DNA from: JACVRM01 sp963817375
GTDB lineage: Bacteria; Actinomycetota; Thermoleophilia; Gaiellales; Gaiellaceae
NCBI GenBank assembly: GCA_963817375.1
Contig: CAWFOB010000002.1
Location: 1-64,000 of the forward strand
Direction: 5' to 3'
Length of the DNA: 64,000 nt
Positions 17,165-25,628 of this stretch are shown one piece after another. The position numbers and the translations under genes were made by a program. The first letter of the stretch is position 1, and the number at the start of each line of letters is the position of its first letter. The notes beneath the pieces are model-generated. The model ran no database searches and was not told the origin of the DNA. It was given only the letters and a program-made list of their open reading frames with translations.

Positions 17165-18072
17165 TACAGCGCCTCGAACGCGCCGAGGCGCTTCGCGATG
17201 AACAGGTAGACGGCCATGACGAGGACCGGGACGAGCGCGTACGCGGCCGCGAACGGGACGTCGTTCGCGATGCCGACGTTCGCGTAGACGACCTGGCCGA
17301 TGAACTGCGAGCCGCCGCCGACCAGCTGGGGCGTGATGAAGTCGCCGAGCGTGAGCGAGAACGTGAAGATCGAGCCCGCGACGATGCCCGGCAGCGCGAG
17401 CGGGAGAATGACCGAGCGCAGCGTCCGGAAGCCGTGCGCGCCGAGATCGCGGGACGCCTCGAGCAGCGAGTCGGGGATGCGCTCCAGCGACGCGTACACC
17501 GGGAGCACCATGAACGGCAGCCAGATGTACGAGAAGACGATCCAGATCGCCCAGTCGGAGTAGCCGACGCCGAGTGACGGCAGGCCGAGCTTGCCCAGCG
17601 ACCAGTTCAGCACGCCGTCCTCGGCGAGGATCAGCCGCCAGGCATAGACGCGCGCGAGGTAGCTCGCCCAGAGCGGGATGAGCACGCAGACGAACAGCAG
17701 CGTGCGCGTGCCCGGCTTCGCGACACGGGCCATGAAGTAGGCGAGCGGGAACGCGAGCACGGCGTCGGTGACGGTGACGGCGAAGGCGATCCCGATGGTG
17801 CGGAACGCGATCCGGCGGTACGTGGGGTCGTCCAGGATCGTGCGGAAGTTGTCGAGGTTCCAGTGCTTGACGAGGTGCGTCGTGAACGGGTCGACCGTCC
17901 AGAACGCCGACGCGAGCAGCGCCCCGAGCGCCAGCAGGTAGACGAGCACGAACCAGGCCAGCGGCGGGAGCAGCAGCGCACTGCCCTTCAGCCACGAGCG
18001 ACGCCAGAAAGCCGCCGAGGCGGAGAGGCGGGCCGCCCGCAGGCGGCCCGCCCCGCTCTCGAAGACGGACAT
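17164..18072 (-). CDS. potB: Spermidine/putrescine ABC transporter permease PotB
   Basis: A 302-residue inner-membrane subunit. The first helix is LLLPPLAWFVLVYLLALGAL. The EAA loop is SLLEASRDLGAHGFRTLRSV, and SLTLGDFITPQLVGGGSQF is diagnostic for PotB-type permeases. It forms the channel with PotC, driven by PotA and fed by PotD. It starts 19 bases after potD and overlaps potC by one base. Confidence 0.92.
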   Translation of the reverse strand: MSVFESGAGRLRAARLSASAAFWRRSWLKGSALLLPPLAWFVLVYLLALGALLASAFWTVDPFTTHLVKHWNLDNFRTILDDPTYRRIAFRTIGIAFAVTVTDAVLAFPLAYFMARVAKPGTRTLLFVCVLIPLWASYLARVYAWRLILAEDGVLNWSLGKLGLPSLGVGYSDWAIWIVFSYIWLPFMVLPVYASLERIPDSLLEASRDLGAHGFRTLRSVILPLALPGIVAGSIFTFSLTLGDFITPQLVGGGSQFIGQVVYANVGIANDVPFAAAYALVPVLVMAVYLFIAKRLGAFEAL

Positions 18073-18091
18073 CAGCCCGCCGCCGAGACCG

Positions 18092-19261
18092 CTACCCCTT
18101 GATCGAGATCCAGGCCTGCGACCACTTCGTGTAGTCCATGCAGTCCTTCTTGCCGTTGCCGCAGTCGGCGACCGGCGTCTTCCAGAACTTCAGGGACTTG
18201 TAGTAGGCCAGCGGCTCGTCCGCGTGGTACGCGTGGCACGAGCCCTTCTTGATCTTGTCCATGTACGCGCAGGCCTTCTTGTTCACCGGGGTCTCCGGCC
18301 AGGAGACGCCCTGCATCGCCTGCACCTTCGGCTGCGAGATGTAGTTCCACCACTTGTAGGCGCAGTTGGGGTGCTTCGACTTCGAGGAGAGCATCCACGT
18401 GTCGAGCCATGCCGTCGCGCCCTCCTTCGGCACCGTGTCCGCGACGGGGACGCCGGCGCCCTTGGCCTGGACGGACGCCTGCGGCCAGGCCGCGCCGATG
18501 ACGACGCCGCCGTTCTTGAACAGCTGCGCCTCGTCGGAGGCGTACGTCCAGTACTTCTTGACGAGCGGCCGCTGGTCCTTGAGCAGCTTGACGACCGCGT
18601 CGAACTGCGTCTTGTTCAGCTCGTACGGATCCTTGATGCCGAGCGACGGCCTCGCCTTCGAGAGGTACAGCGCCGCGTCCGCGATCTGGATCGGGTTGTC
18701 CGGCACGGTGATCTTGCCCTTGTACTTCGGGTCGTAGATCGCCGCCCAGCTCGTCGGCTTCTTGGTGACGGCCTTGGTGTTGTAGAGCAGCACGTTCGGC
18801 CCGAACTGGAGCGAGATCCCGTAGTGCTTGCCGTCGACCGTGTTGTTGGCCGGCGACTTGAACGGCGCGTAGAAGTCCTTCCAGGGCTTCACGAGATTCA
18901 CGTTCGTCTCCTGAATGGCCCCGCCGTAGATCAGGCGCAGGCTCGCGTCGCCGGACGCGGAGACCATGTCCCACTGTCCCGGGTTCCGGGTCATCAGCGT
19001 GACCATCTCGTCCGAGGTGCCGGCGTACTTGTAGGTGATCTTGCAACCGGTCTGCTTCACGAACGGCTTGACCCACGACGGATCGAGGTACCCCTCCCAG
19101 CCGATCATCGTCAGGGCGCCTTCGCCGGGACCGATCTTGGTCGGCAACCCGCTCGCTGCCGTACGCGAGCCGACGCTGACCGTCGGAACGGTCAGCGCCG
19201 CGCCGATCACCGCCACAACGGCGGCCGCGACCAGCCAGTGCCGCCTCTTGACCCTCCTCAT
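18092..19261 (-). CDS. potD: Extracellular polyamine-binding protein PotD
   Basis: A 389-residue solute-binding protein. A signal sequence is visible (MRRVKRRHWLVAAAVVAVIG), without a lipobox cysteine, so anchoring is unclear. The mature part has MIGWEGYLDPSWVKPFVKQT, the polyamine-family LMTRNPGQWDMVSASGDASL and SWAAIYDPKYKGKITVPDNP, as in PotD/PotF proteins. An Asp/Trp-rich pocket is expected for diamine binding, but specificity between putrescine and spermidine cannot be read. The ATG overlaps the potA stop (ATGA). A further-upstream start would overlap potA by 60 bases and spoil the signal peptide. Confidence 0.9.
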   Translation of the reverse strand: MRRVKRRHWLVAAAVVAVIGAALTVPTVSVGSRTAASGLPTKIGPGEGALTMIGWEGYLDPSWVKPFVKQTGCKITYKYAGTSDEMVTLMTRNPGQWDMVSASGDASLRLIYGGAIQETNVNLVKPWKDFYAPFKSPANNTVDGKHYGISLQFGPNVLLYNTKAVTKKPTSWAAIYDPKYKGKITVPDNPIQIADAALYLSKARPSLGIKDPYELNKTQFDAVVKLLKDQRPLVKKYWTYASDEAQLFKNGGVVIGAAWPQASVQAKGAGVPVADTVPKEGATAWLDTWMLSSKSKHPNCAYKWWNYISQPKVQAMQGVSWPETPVNKKACAYMDKIKKGSCHAYHADEPLAYYKSLKFWKTPVADCGNGKKDCMDYTKWSQAWISIKG

Positions 19262-20334
19262 CCTCTGTCCTCCTCCTCGTGTGGAACGTTGATGGTGAAC
19301 GCGTCCTCGGGCGCCCACGCGAGCGTGACGGCACGTCCCTGCTCCGTCCGGACCTGCTCCGACGTGGATTCGAGGTTCTGGCGGACCACGACGAGCGTGC
19401 CGCCGCCGTCGAGACGGACCCGGTAGCGGGTCACGGGGCCGAGGTACACGACCTCCTCGACATGGCCCTTCTCCGTGGTGCTCGACAACTCCCGGGGCGC
19501 CCCATCAGGTGCGAGCATGCGGATCTTCTCCGGCCGGATAGTGAACCGCCGGCCGTTGCGCTCGATGATGTTCGACACGCCGACGAAGCCGGCCACGAAC
19601 TCTGTCGCGGGGCGCTCGTACACCTCGGCCGGGGTACCGACCTGCTCGACCCCGCCCTGGTTGAACACGGCGATCCGGTCGCTCATCGCGAGCGCTTCCT
19701 CCTGATCGTGGGTGACGTACACGAAGGTCTTGCCGAGGTCCTGCTGGAGCGCCTTCAGGAAGACCTGCATCTCCTGGCGCAGCTTCAGGTCGAGCGCGCC
19801 GAGCGGCTCGTCGAGCAGGAGCACCTGCGGGTCGTTCACGAGCGCGCGCGCGAGCGCGACCCGCTGGCGCTGCCCACCGGACAGCTGCACCGGCTTGCGC
19901 TCGCCCAGCCCGGCGAGGCGCACGCGCGCGAGGGCCTCGGCCGCGCGCGCCTTGCGTTGGCCGCGCCGCACGCCCTTGACGCGCAGGCCGTACTCGACGT
20001 TCTCCTCGACCGTCATGTGGGGGAAGAGGGCGTAGTCCTGGAAGACCGTGTTCACGTCACGCCGGTAGGGCGGCCGGCCGGCGACGTCGTCGCCGCCGAG
20101 CAGGATGCGCCCGGCGTCAGGGCGCTCGAAGCCGCCGATCAGCCGCAGCGTCGTCGTCTTGCCCGAGCCCGACGGGCCGAGCATGGTGAAGAACTCGCCG
20201 CCGAGGATCTCGAGATCCAGCCCGTCGACGGCACGAACGTCGCCGTAGCGCTTCGTCAGCCCGTCGAGGACGACGGCCGGCGGCCGCCCCGGCCGGGGCG
20301 GAGCGTCAGGCGGCGCCGCTGCGGGCAGCGACAA
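19258..20334 (-). CDS. potA: Polyamine ABC transporter ATPase PotA
   Basis: A 358-residue ATPase with a C-terminal TOBE domain. Walker A is GPSGSGKTTTLRLIGG, the signature is LSGGQRQRVALARALVNDPQ, Walker B is VLLLDEPLGALD, and the switch is YVTHDQEEALAMSDR. The TOBE part contains FTIRPEKIRMLAPDG. I choose the TTG at 20334 because GGAGGAG lies five bases upstream; it overlaps the gabT 3' end by 29 bases. The longer open frame starting at 20412 runs wholly antisense-like through gabT and is not conserved. It belongs to the gabT-potADBC operon. Confidence 0.9.
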   Translation of the reverse strand: MSLPAAAPPDAPPRPGRPPAVVLDGLTKRYGDVRAVDGLDLEILGGEFFTMLGPSGSGKTTTLRLIGGFERPDAGRILLGGDDVAGRPPYRRDVNTVFQDYALFPHMTVEENVEYGLRVKGVRRGQRKARAAEALARVRLAGLGERKPVQLSGGQRQRVALARALVNDPQVLLLDEPLGALDLKLRQEMQVFLKALQQDLGKTFVYVTHDQEEALAMSDRIAVFNQGGVEQVGTPAEVYERPATEFVAGFVGVSNIIERNGRRFTIRPEKIRMLAPDGAPRELSSTTEKGHVEEVVYLGPVTRYRVRLDGGGTLVVVRQNLESTSEQVRTEQGRAVTLAWAPEDAFTINVPHEEEDRG

Positions 20335-21611
20335 GCGACTCCTCCAGGATCTCCAGGCCGCGTGCGAGGTCGTCGTCGGCGATGACGAGCGGGACGAGGA
20401 CGCGGACGACATTCCCGTACAGCCCGCACGAGAGCAGGATGAGCCCCCGCTCGCGGGCGGCCCCCACGGTCGCCGCGGCGAGCTCCGGCGCCGGCTGCTT
20501 GCTGTCGCGGTCGCGGACGAGCTCGAGGGCGATCATCGGTCCCAGCCCGCGGACGTCGCCCACGGTGTCGACGCGCTCGGCGATGTCGTCGAGGCGGCCA
20601 CTGAGGACTGCGCCGAGCTCCTGTGCGCGCGCGAGGAACCCCGGCGAGGAGACCTCGTCCAGAATCACCGCGGCAGCGGCGCACGAGACCGGGTTGCCAC
20701 CGAACGTGCCCCCGAGCCCTCCGGGCGCGACCGCGTCGACGATCTCGGCGCGGCCGGTGACGGCCGCCAGCGGCAGCCCGCCGCCGAGCGACTTGCCCGA
20801 GACGAGCAGGTCGGGCTCGACGTCGTACTGCTCGATCGCCCAGACCGTGCCGGTGCGCCCCACGCCGGACTGCACCTCGTCGTCGACGTAGAGGATCCCG
20901 TGCTCGCGGCAGACCTCGAGCAGACCCGGCGGGGAAGTCGGGCGGCATCGGGATGAAGCCGCCCTCGCCCTGCACGGGCTCGAGCACCATGCAGGCGACC
21001 GTCTCCGGGTCGAGCTCGCGCCGGAACAGGAGGTCGAGGCCGTCGAGCGCCTGGTCGGTCGAGATGCCGCGGTAGGGATACGGCGCCGGCGCCCGGTAGA
21101 CCTCGGGCGCAAACGGCCCGAAGCCGCGCCGGTAGACGAGCTTCGCCGTCATGGTCATTGTCAGCAGCGTCCGTCCGTGGAACGAGTTGTCGAAGACGAC
21201 CACCGCCGGCCGGCCGGTTGCGGCGCGTGCGATCTTGACCGCGTTCTCGACCGCCTCGGCGCCGGAGTTCACGAGCAGGCTCTTCTGGTCGCCCCCGACG
21301 CATGGGGACAGCTCCGCGAGGCGGCGGCACACCTCCACGTACGGCTCGTAGAGGCCGACCATGACGCACTGGTGCAGGTAGCGGTCGGCCTGCTCGTGGA
21401 TCGCGGCGACTACGGCGGGCGGCCCGTGCCCGAGGTTCTGGCAGCCGAGGCCACCGGCGAAGTCGATGTAGCTCCGGCCGTCGACGTCCTCGACTCTCGC
21501 GCCCTCGGCACGCGCGACCACGAGCGGCGGCGTCGCGACGCCGCGCGCGACGAAACGTGCGCGCTCGGCGGCGATCCGTTCGGATGCGCTCCGCGCTGCG
21601 GTTTGCGTCAC
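20306..21611 (-). CDS. gabT: 4-aminobutyrate aminotransferase-like enzyme (one frameshift)
   Basis: A class III aminotransferase of about 434 residues. The first half (YIDFAGGLGCQNLGHGPPAV, LLVNSGAEAVENAVKIARAA, NSFHGRTLLTMTMTAK, MVLEPVQGEGGFIPMPPDFP) is in one frame. The second half (LLEVCREHGILYVDDEVQSG, then the PLP lysine in LLVSGKSLGGGLPLAAV and GGTFGGNPVSCAAA) is in another. One extra base at about 20925-20936 accounts for it. The GTG start follows GAGGTGG. GABA to succinate semialdehyde is the likely reaction because of VNSGAEAVENAVKIAR-type GabT features and the polyamine context. It is the first gene of the operon. Confidence 0.87.
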
Positions 21612-21744
21612 CGGCCACCTCGATTGCTGCGCATCAGGGCGGCATTCTGCACCTCGCGAGCGAAAAGGGAAAGAGAATCTGCTGTTTCTTGAGGATTCGC
21701 GTGGGATGGCGCATAGTGGTGCGAGGCGACGAGGGGAGGGCACG

Positions 21745-23292
21745 ATGGCGAGGACCCCACTGGCACGGTGGCTCGAGGACGCGGCCCGCGCGAGCGCGCG
21801 CGAGGAGGCGAACGAGAGCACGCTCACGCGCGGACAGCTCCTTCGCCGCGCCGGGGTCGCCGGTGTCGCGGTCGCCGGAGCCGGCGCCTTCGGCCGGCTC
21901 GTTCCAGCCGCCCGTGGAGCAGGCGCGCCGACCATCGCGATCGTCGGTGCCGGCCTGGCGGGCCTGTCCGCCGCCTACACGCTGAAACAAGGAGGGTACG
22001 CCGCCGACCTCTACGAGGCGGCCGACCGGATCGGCGGCCGCTGCTGGACGCTGCGCGGCGCCTTCGACGACGGCCAGATCGGCGAGCACGGCGGCGAGTT
22101 CATCGACACCGGCCACAAGGAGACGCGCAGCCTCGCCAGGGCGCTCGGCCTCAAGCTCGACGACGTCAGTGCGGCCGAGGCCGACGGCACGGAGGTCGTC
22201 GGTTGGTTCGACGGCGCGCCGTACACGTTCGCGGACATGACGAGCGACTTCAAGGCGGTCTACAAGAAGCTGCACGCCGACGTCACGGCCGCGGACTACC
22301 CGACCACGTGGGACAACTCGACGCCACGCGGCCGCGAGCTCGACGCGATGTCGATCGTCGACTGGATCGACGAATCGGTGCCCGGCGGCAGCCACTCGCG
22401 CTTCGGGCAGTTCCTGAAGATCGCCTACACCACCGAGTACGGCGCCGAGCCCGGCGACCAGAGCTCCCTCAATCTGCTGTATCTCCTCGGCTACTCGCCG
22501 AAGAACTCGTTCTCCCTCTACGGCGAGTCCGACGAGCGCTTCCACATCCGCGGCGGCAACGACCAGCTGGCGACCAGGCTCGCCGACGAGATCGGCCCGG
22601 GCCGCATCAGGCTCGGAACCGCGCTCACGGCGATCGCCCGCAACGGCAGCCGCTTCGACCTCTGGTTCACGTGCGGCGGCAGCAGCTTCAAGGTGCGAGC
22701 CGACAAGGTCATCCTCGCGCTGCCGTTCTCGATCCTGCGCTCCCTCGACTACGGCGGCGCGGGCTTCGAGCCGCGCAAGGTGCGTGCGATCAGGGAGCTC
22801 GGCATGGGCACGAACTCGAAGCTGCACCTGCAGTTCACCGACCGGATCTGGGTCGGTCAGGGCCTGACCGGCGAGACCTACTCGGATCGCGGCTACCAGA
22901 GCACCTGGGAGGTTTCCCGCGCCCAGGCCGGCCGCTCCGGCATCCTCGTCGACTACACCGGCGGGAAGATCGGAGCGAGCTTCGGCAGCGGCACGCCGGC
23001 ACAGCGCGCACAGCAGTTCCTCGCACAGCTCGAGCCCGTGATCCCGGGCATCTCGAAGCGCTGGAATGGCAAGGCGACGATCGACTTCTGGCCGGGCTAC
23101 AGGTGGACGAAGGGCTCGTACTCCTACTGGAAGGTCGGCCAGTACACCGCCTTCGCCGGCATGGAGGCCGCCGCCCAGGGCAACTGCCACTTCGCCGGCG
23201 AGCACACGTCGATCGACGCCCAGGGATACCTGAACGGCGCCGTCGCAAGCGGCCAGCAGGCCGCAGGCGAGATCCTCGCCGATCTGGGCTAG
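21745..23292 (+). CDS. Flavin monoamine oxidase family protein, probably Tat-exported
   Basis: A 515-residue FAD enzyme. The Rossmann motif is IAIVGAGLAGLSAAYTL, followed by EAADRIGGRCWTLRG, and the C-terminal FAD segment is FAGEHTSIDAQGYLNGAVAS. The substrate-side motif GSYSYWKVGQYTAF is like monoamine or putrescine oxidases. Residues 30-60 (RGQLLRRAGVAGVAVAGAGA) form a twin-arginine-like signal, so export through the TatAC encoded at 8.7 kb is likely. Oxidation of amines outside the membrane would give aldehyde, ammonia and hydrogen peroxide. The ATG follows GGGGAGGG. It is divergent from the gabT-pot operon and shares its 130-base promoter region. Confidence 0.88.
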   Translation: MARTPLARWLEDAARASAREEANESTLTRGQLLRRAGVAGVAVAGAGAFGRLVPAARGAGAPTIAIVGAGLAGLSAAYTLKQGGYAADLYEAADRIGGRCWTLRGAFDDGQIGEHGGEFIDTGHKETRSLARALGLKLDDVSAAEADGTEVVGWFDGAPYTFADMTSDFKAVYKKLHADVTAADYPTTWDNSTPRGRELDAMSIVDWIDESVPGGSHSRFGQFLKIAYTTEYGAEPGDQSSLNLLYLLGYSPKNSFSLYGESDERFHIRGGNDQLATRLADEIGPGRIRLGTALTAIARNGSRFDLWFTCGGSSFKVRADKVILALPFSILRSLDYGGAGFEPRKVRAIRELGMGTNSKLHLQFTDRIWVGQGLTGETYSDRGYQSTWEVSRAQAGRSGILVDYTGGKIGASFGSGTPAQRAQQFLAQLEPVIPGISKRWNGKATIDFWPGYRWTKGSYSYWKVGQYTAFAGMEAAAQGNCHFAGEHTSIDAQGYLNGAVASGQQAAGEILADLG

Positions 23293-23332
23293 CTACCCGA
23301 GACATTCGCGCGTTTGCCGCTACGCTTCGACC

Positions 23333-24223
23333 GTGGCTCGTTCAGCAGCAGGCCGCCGGCCGAAGCCGGTCACCGCGCCCAACCGTGGCGCGCGCCGCCC
23401 TGCGCAGCCGGTGCAGCCGCGTCCGGAAGACCTCATGTTCTTCCCGCGGCTGCGGAATCACGCGAAGTGGATGTTCGTCTTCCTCGCGCTGGTGTTCGGC
23501 TTCGGGTTCGTGATCTTCGGCGTCGGCTCGAGCCTGCCGAGCGGGCTCGGCGACATCCTGCGCAACAATGGCTCGTCGTCCTCGCAGCCGAGCGTCTCGG
23601 ACGCCCAGAAGGCGATTGCGAAGGACCCGAAGCACGCGCAGTCGTACATCGACCTCTCGCAGGCGTACCAGCGCAACGGAAACATCGACGCCGCCATCCC
23701 GCCGCTCGTCACCTACACGAAGCTCAAGCCGAAGAACCAGAACGTGCTCCAGGAGCTCGCCGGCCTGTACTCGATCCAGGCCAGCAAGGCCCAGGCCGTG
23801 GCGACACAGGCGAATCAGGACTACACGGACGCGAGCGGGCTCTCGACGCTGCAGACGGGCTCAACGTCCCAGCTGTTCCAGCCCGGTGCGCTCGACAAGA
23901 CGATCCAGGACGCCGCCGCGACCCGCGGCCAGGCGGCCAACACCAAGATGGGCGCGGCGTACAAGAACGCTGCCGGCACGTACGGGAAGCTCGTGAAGCT
24001 GTCGCCGCGCGACTCGCAGCTCTGGTTCCTCTACGCGCTGTCCGCCGAGCAGGCGAGCGACAACCCGCACGCCATCGCGGCCTACCAGCAGTTCCTGAAG
24101 CTCTCGCCGAACGCGCCCGAGGCCGCCCAGGTGAAGCAGCGCATCAAGCAGCTGAAGTCCGGCGGCTCGACCGGCGGCGGGGCCGTCGTGTCAGGCAACG
24201 GCATCACGCGGATCAACCGCTAG
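23333..24223 (+). CDS. Membrane-anchored TPR repeat protein
   Basis: A 296-residue protein. A basic, Pro-rich cytoplasmic head (residues 1-43) precedes one membrane helix (WMFVFLALVFGFGFVIFGVG). After a Ser-rich linker come TPR units: one near AQSYIDLSQAYQRNGNIDAA and another near LWFLYALSAEQASDNPHAIA. The helix between them is rich in Gln and Ala. TPR domains bind partner proteins, but no partner is evident. The start is GTG, 40 bases after the amine oxidase stop. Confidence 0.8.
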   Translation: MARSAAGRRPKPVTAPNRGARRPAQPVQPRPEDLMFFPRLRNHAKWMFVFLALVFGFGFVIFGVGSSLPSGLGDILRNNGSSSSQPSVSDAQKAIAKDPKHAQSYIDLSQAYQRNGNIDAAIPPLVTYTKLKPKNQNVLQELAGLYSIQASKAQAVATQANQDYTDASGLSTLQTGSTSQLFQPGALDKTIQDAAATRGQAANTKMGAAYKNAAGTYGKLVKLSPRDSQLWFLYALSAEQASDNPHAIAAYQQFLKLSPNAPEAAQVKQRIKQLKSGGSTGGGAVVSGNGITRINR

Positions 24224-24272
24224 ACTCGCGCCGCGCCAGCGGCACCGCTAGAGCATCTTTAGTTAGAGCACG

Positions 24273-24620
24273 ATGGACTTCTCCGTACATACAGAGCAGC
24301 TGTCGGACGACGCCTACGTGATCGCACTCGCGGGCGAGGTCGACCTCTACACCGCGCCCGAGTTCAAGCAGGAGCTGCTGGACGTGATCGCCAAGGGCGC
24401 GAAGCACGTCGTCATCGACCTGTCGGAGACGACGTTCATCGATTCGACCACGCTCGGCGTCCTCGTCGGCGGGGTGAAGCGCCTGCGGACGAACGACGGG
24501 CAGTTGTCGCTTGTCTGTTCCGACCGCAACATCACCAAGATCTTCGAGATCACGGGCCTCGACCGTGTCTTCACGATTCACGCTTCGCGCGACGAAGCGC
24601 TCGCTTCGCTCGCCGCGTAG
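24273..24620 (+). CDS. STAS-domain anti-anti-sigma factor
   Basis: A 115-residue SpoIIAA/RsbV-type protein. It begins with a beta strand and YVIALAGEVDLYTAPEFKQE and carries the phosphorylatable serine in FIDSTTLGVLVGG, the standard partner-switch site. Such proteins release a sigma factor by binding an anti-sigma kinase (RsbW or SpoIIAB type). No kinase or sigma gene is adjacent, so the partner is encoded elsewhere. The ATG start is not preceded by a strong ribosome binding site. A complex repeat structure follows the stop directly. Confidence 0.92.
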   Translation: MDFSVHTEQLSDDAYVIALAGEVDLYTAPEFKQELLDVIAKGAKHVVIDLSETTFIDSTTLGVLVGGVKRLRTNDGQLSLVCSDRNITKIFEITGLDRVFTIHASRDEALASLAA

Positions 24621-24692
24621 CCGCGGAAAGTCCGGCGCCGCTCCTCACCGCGGAAGTCCGGCGCCTCGCGGCGCCATGACGACTTTCCGCGG
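24621..24692. repeat. Nested direct and inverted repeats in a convergent gap
   Basis: CCGCGGAAAGTC at the left and GACTTTCCGCGG at the right are perfect 12-bp inverted repeats. A near-copy of the left arm (CCGCGGAAGTCCGGCGCC) lies between them, and GGCGCC-TCGC-GGCGCC forms an inner hairpin. It begins immediately after the STAS gene stop and faces the 3' end of the oxidase operon. It could be a bidirectional terminator or a repeat element. Confidence 0.65.
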
Positions 24693-24754
24693 GACTGAAT
24701 AGACGCGACTTCGCGCGACGTGACTGCGGCGGGGCAAGCCCGCCTCCGTCGGTA

Positions 24755-24931
24755 TCAGCGCCGGCGCGAGCGGAACGCCCACCAGACCCCGGCCACGACA
24801 AGTCCGAGAAAGACGACCAGCCCTGCCCAGGAGCCGAGCAGAGCCGTGGCGATCACGATCGCCGCGAAGAAGCCGATGGCGAGCAGGACGAAGTTGAAGG
24901 CTGCGCCTTCGCTCCGAAACGGGTTCTCCAC
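24755..24931 (-). CDS. 58-residue two-helix membrane protein of the oxidase operon
   Basis: A short reading frame starting at GTG four bases after the cytochrome c stop. It encodes MENPFRSEGAAFNFVLLAIG, a second helix (GSWAGLVVFLGLVVAGVWWA) and a basic end (FRSRRR). Two membrane helices with a short turn are visible. It sits where many caa3/aa3 operons have a small subunit IV, so it may be an oxidase accessory subunit. I do not recognise the family. Confidence 0.65.
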   Translation of the reverse strand: MENPFRSEGAAFNFVLLAIGFFAAIVIATALLGSWAGLVVFLGLVVAGVWWAFRSRRR

Positions 24932-24935
24932 GCTC

Positions 24936-25628
24936 TTACCCCGAGCGCGACGTGACGACGAAATGGGCGACCGCCTTGATCTGCGCCGGCGTGAGCTTGC
25001 CCTTGAAAGGCGGCATGATCGCGCCGCCGTTCGTGACCTGCTTGATGACGCCCGCCTCGTCCTTCGTCGACTGATCCAGGTTCGGGCCAACCGTCCCGGT
25101 GGAGCCGGCTGCCTTCAGCGTGTGGCAACCCGAGCAGCCCGCCGAGTTGAAGATCGCCTTCCCGTCCGCGCTGCTCGAGCCACCGCCGCCGCCCGTGCCG
25201 GCGCCGCCGACCGACCCGATCGGAGCGGGGCAGCCGTTCGCCTTTGCCTTCGCGTCCGTGATGCCCGCGACGCAGGCGACATAGCTGGCCACGTCGTTGA
25301 CGTCGGAGCCCGTGACGATGTTCGCCGGCATGCCCGGGTCGCCGGTGGCCGGATGGCTGTTCGGGTACTTGATCTGGATCCCGACGACGTTGCGGATCGT
25401 GCTCGCCGGGTAGCCGCGCTCCTGGGCGGCAGCGAAGGCTGCATCCAGGTTCGGGCCGATGACCCCCTTGGTGCCCGCGTTGGCGAGCGTATGGCACGCG
25501 CCGCAATTCGCCGCGAAGAGCCTCTGCCCGTTCGTCGCGTCGCCGCTCGAGACCGGCCCGCCCGTGCCGCAGCCGGCCGCGAGCAGCGCGAGGGTACCGA
25601 GGAGTGCTGCCGGAAGTCCCTTGCGCAC
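24936..25628 (-). CDS. Diheme c-type cytochrome lipoprotein
   Basis: A 230-residue exported cytochrome. The N-terminus ALLGTLALLAAGCGTG has a lipobox, so the protein should be lipid-anchored. Two CxxCH haem sites are present: FAANCGACHTLANAG (about residue 45) and NSAGCSGCHTLKAAG (about 165). They are separated by a Gly-rich linker. Axial-methionine candidates are PGMPANIV and AIMPPFKGKL. It may pass electrons from the bc complex to the oxidase. Its GTG start overlaps the ctaE stop (TAGTG), which ties it to the oxidase operon. Confidence 0.9.
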   Translation of the reverse strand: MRKGLPAALLGTLALLAAGCGTGGPVSSGDATNGQRLFAANCGACHTLANAGTKGVIGPNLDAAFAAAQERGYPASTIRNVVGIQIKYPNSHPATGDPGMPANIVTGSDVNDVASYVACVAGITDAKAKANGCPAPIGSVGGAGTGGGGGSSSADGKAIFNSAGCSGCHTLKAAGSTGTVGPNLDQSTKDEAGVIKQVTNGGAIMPPFKGKLTPAQIKAVAHFVVTSRSG

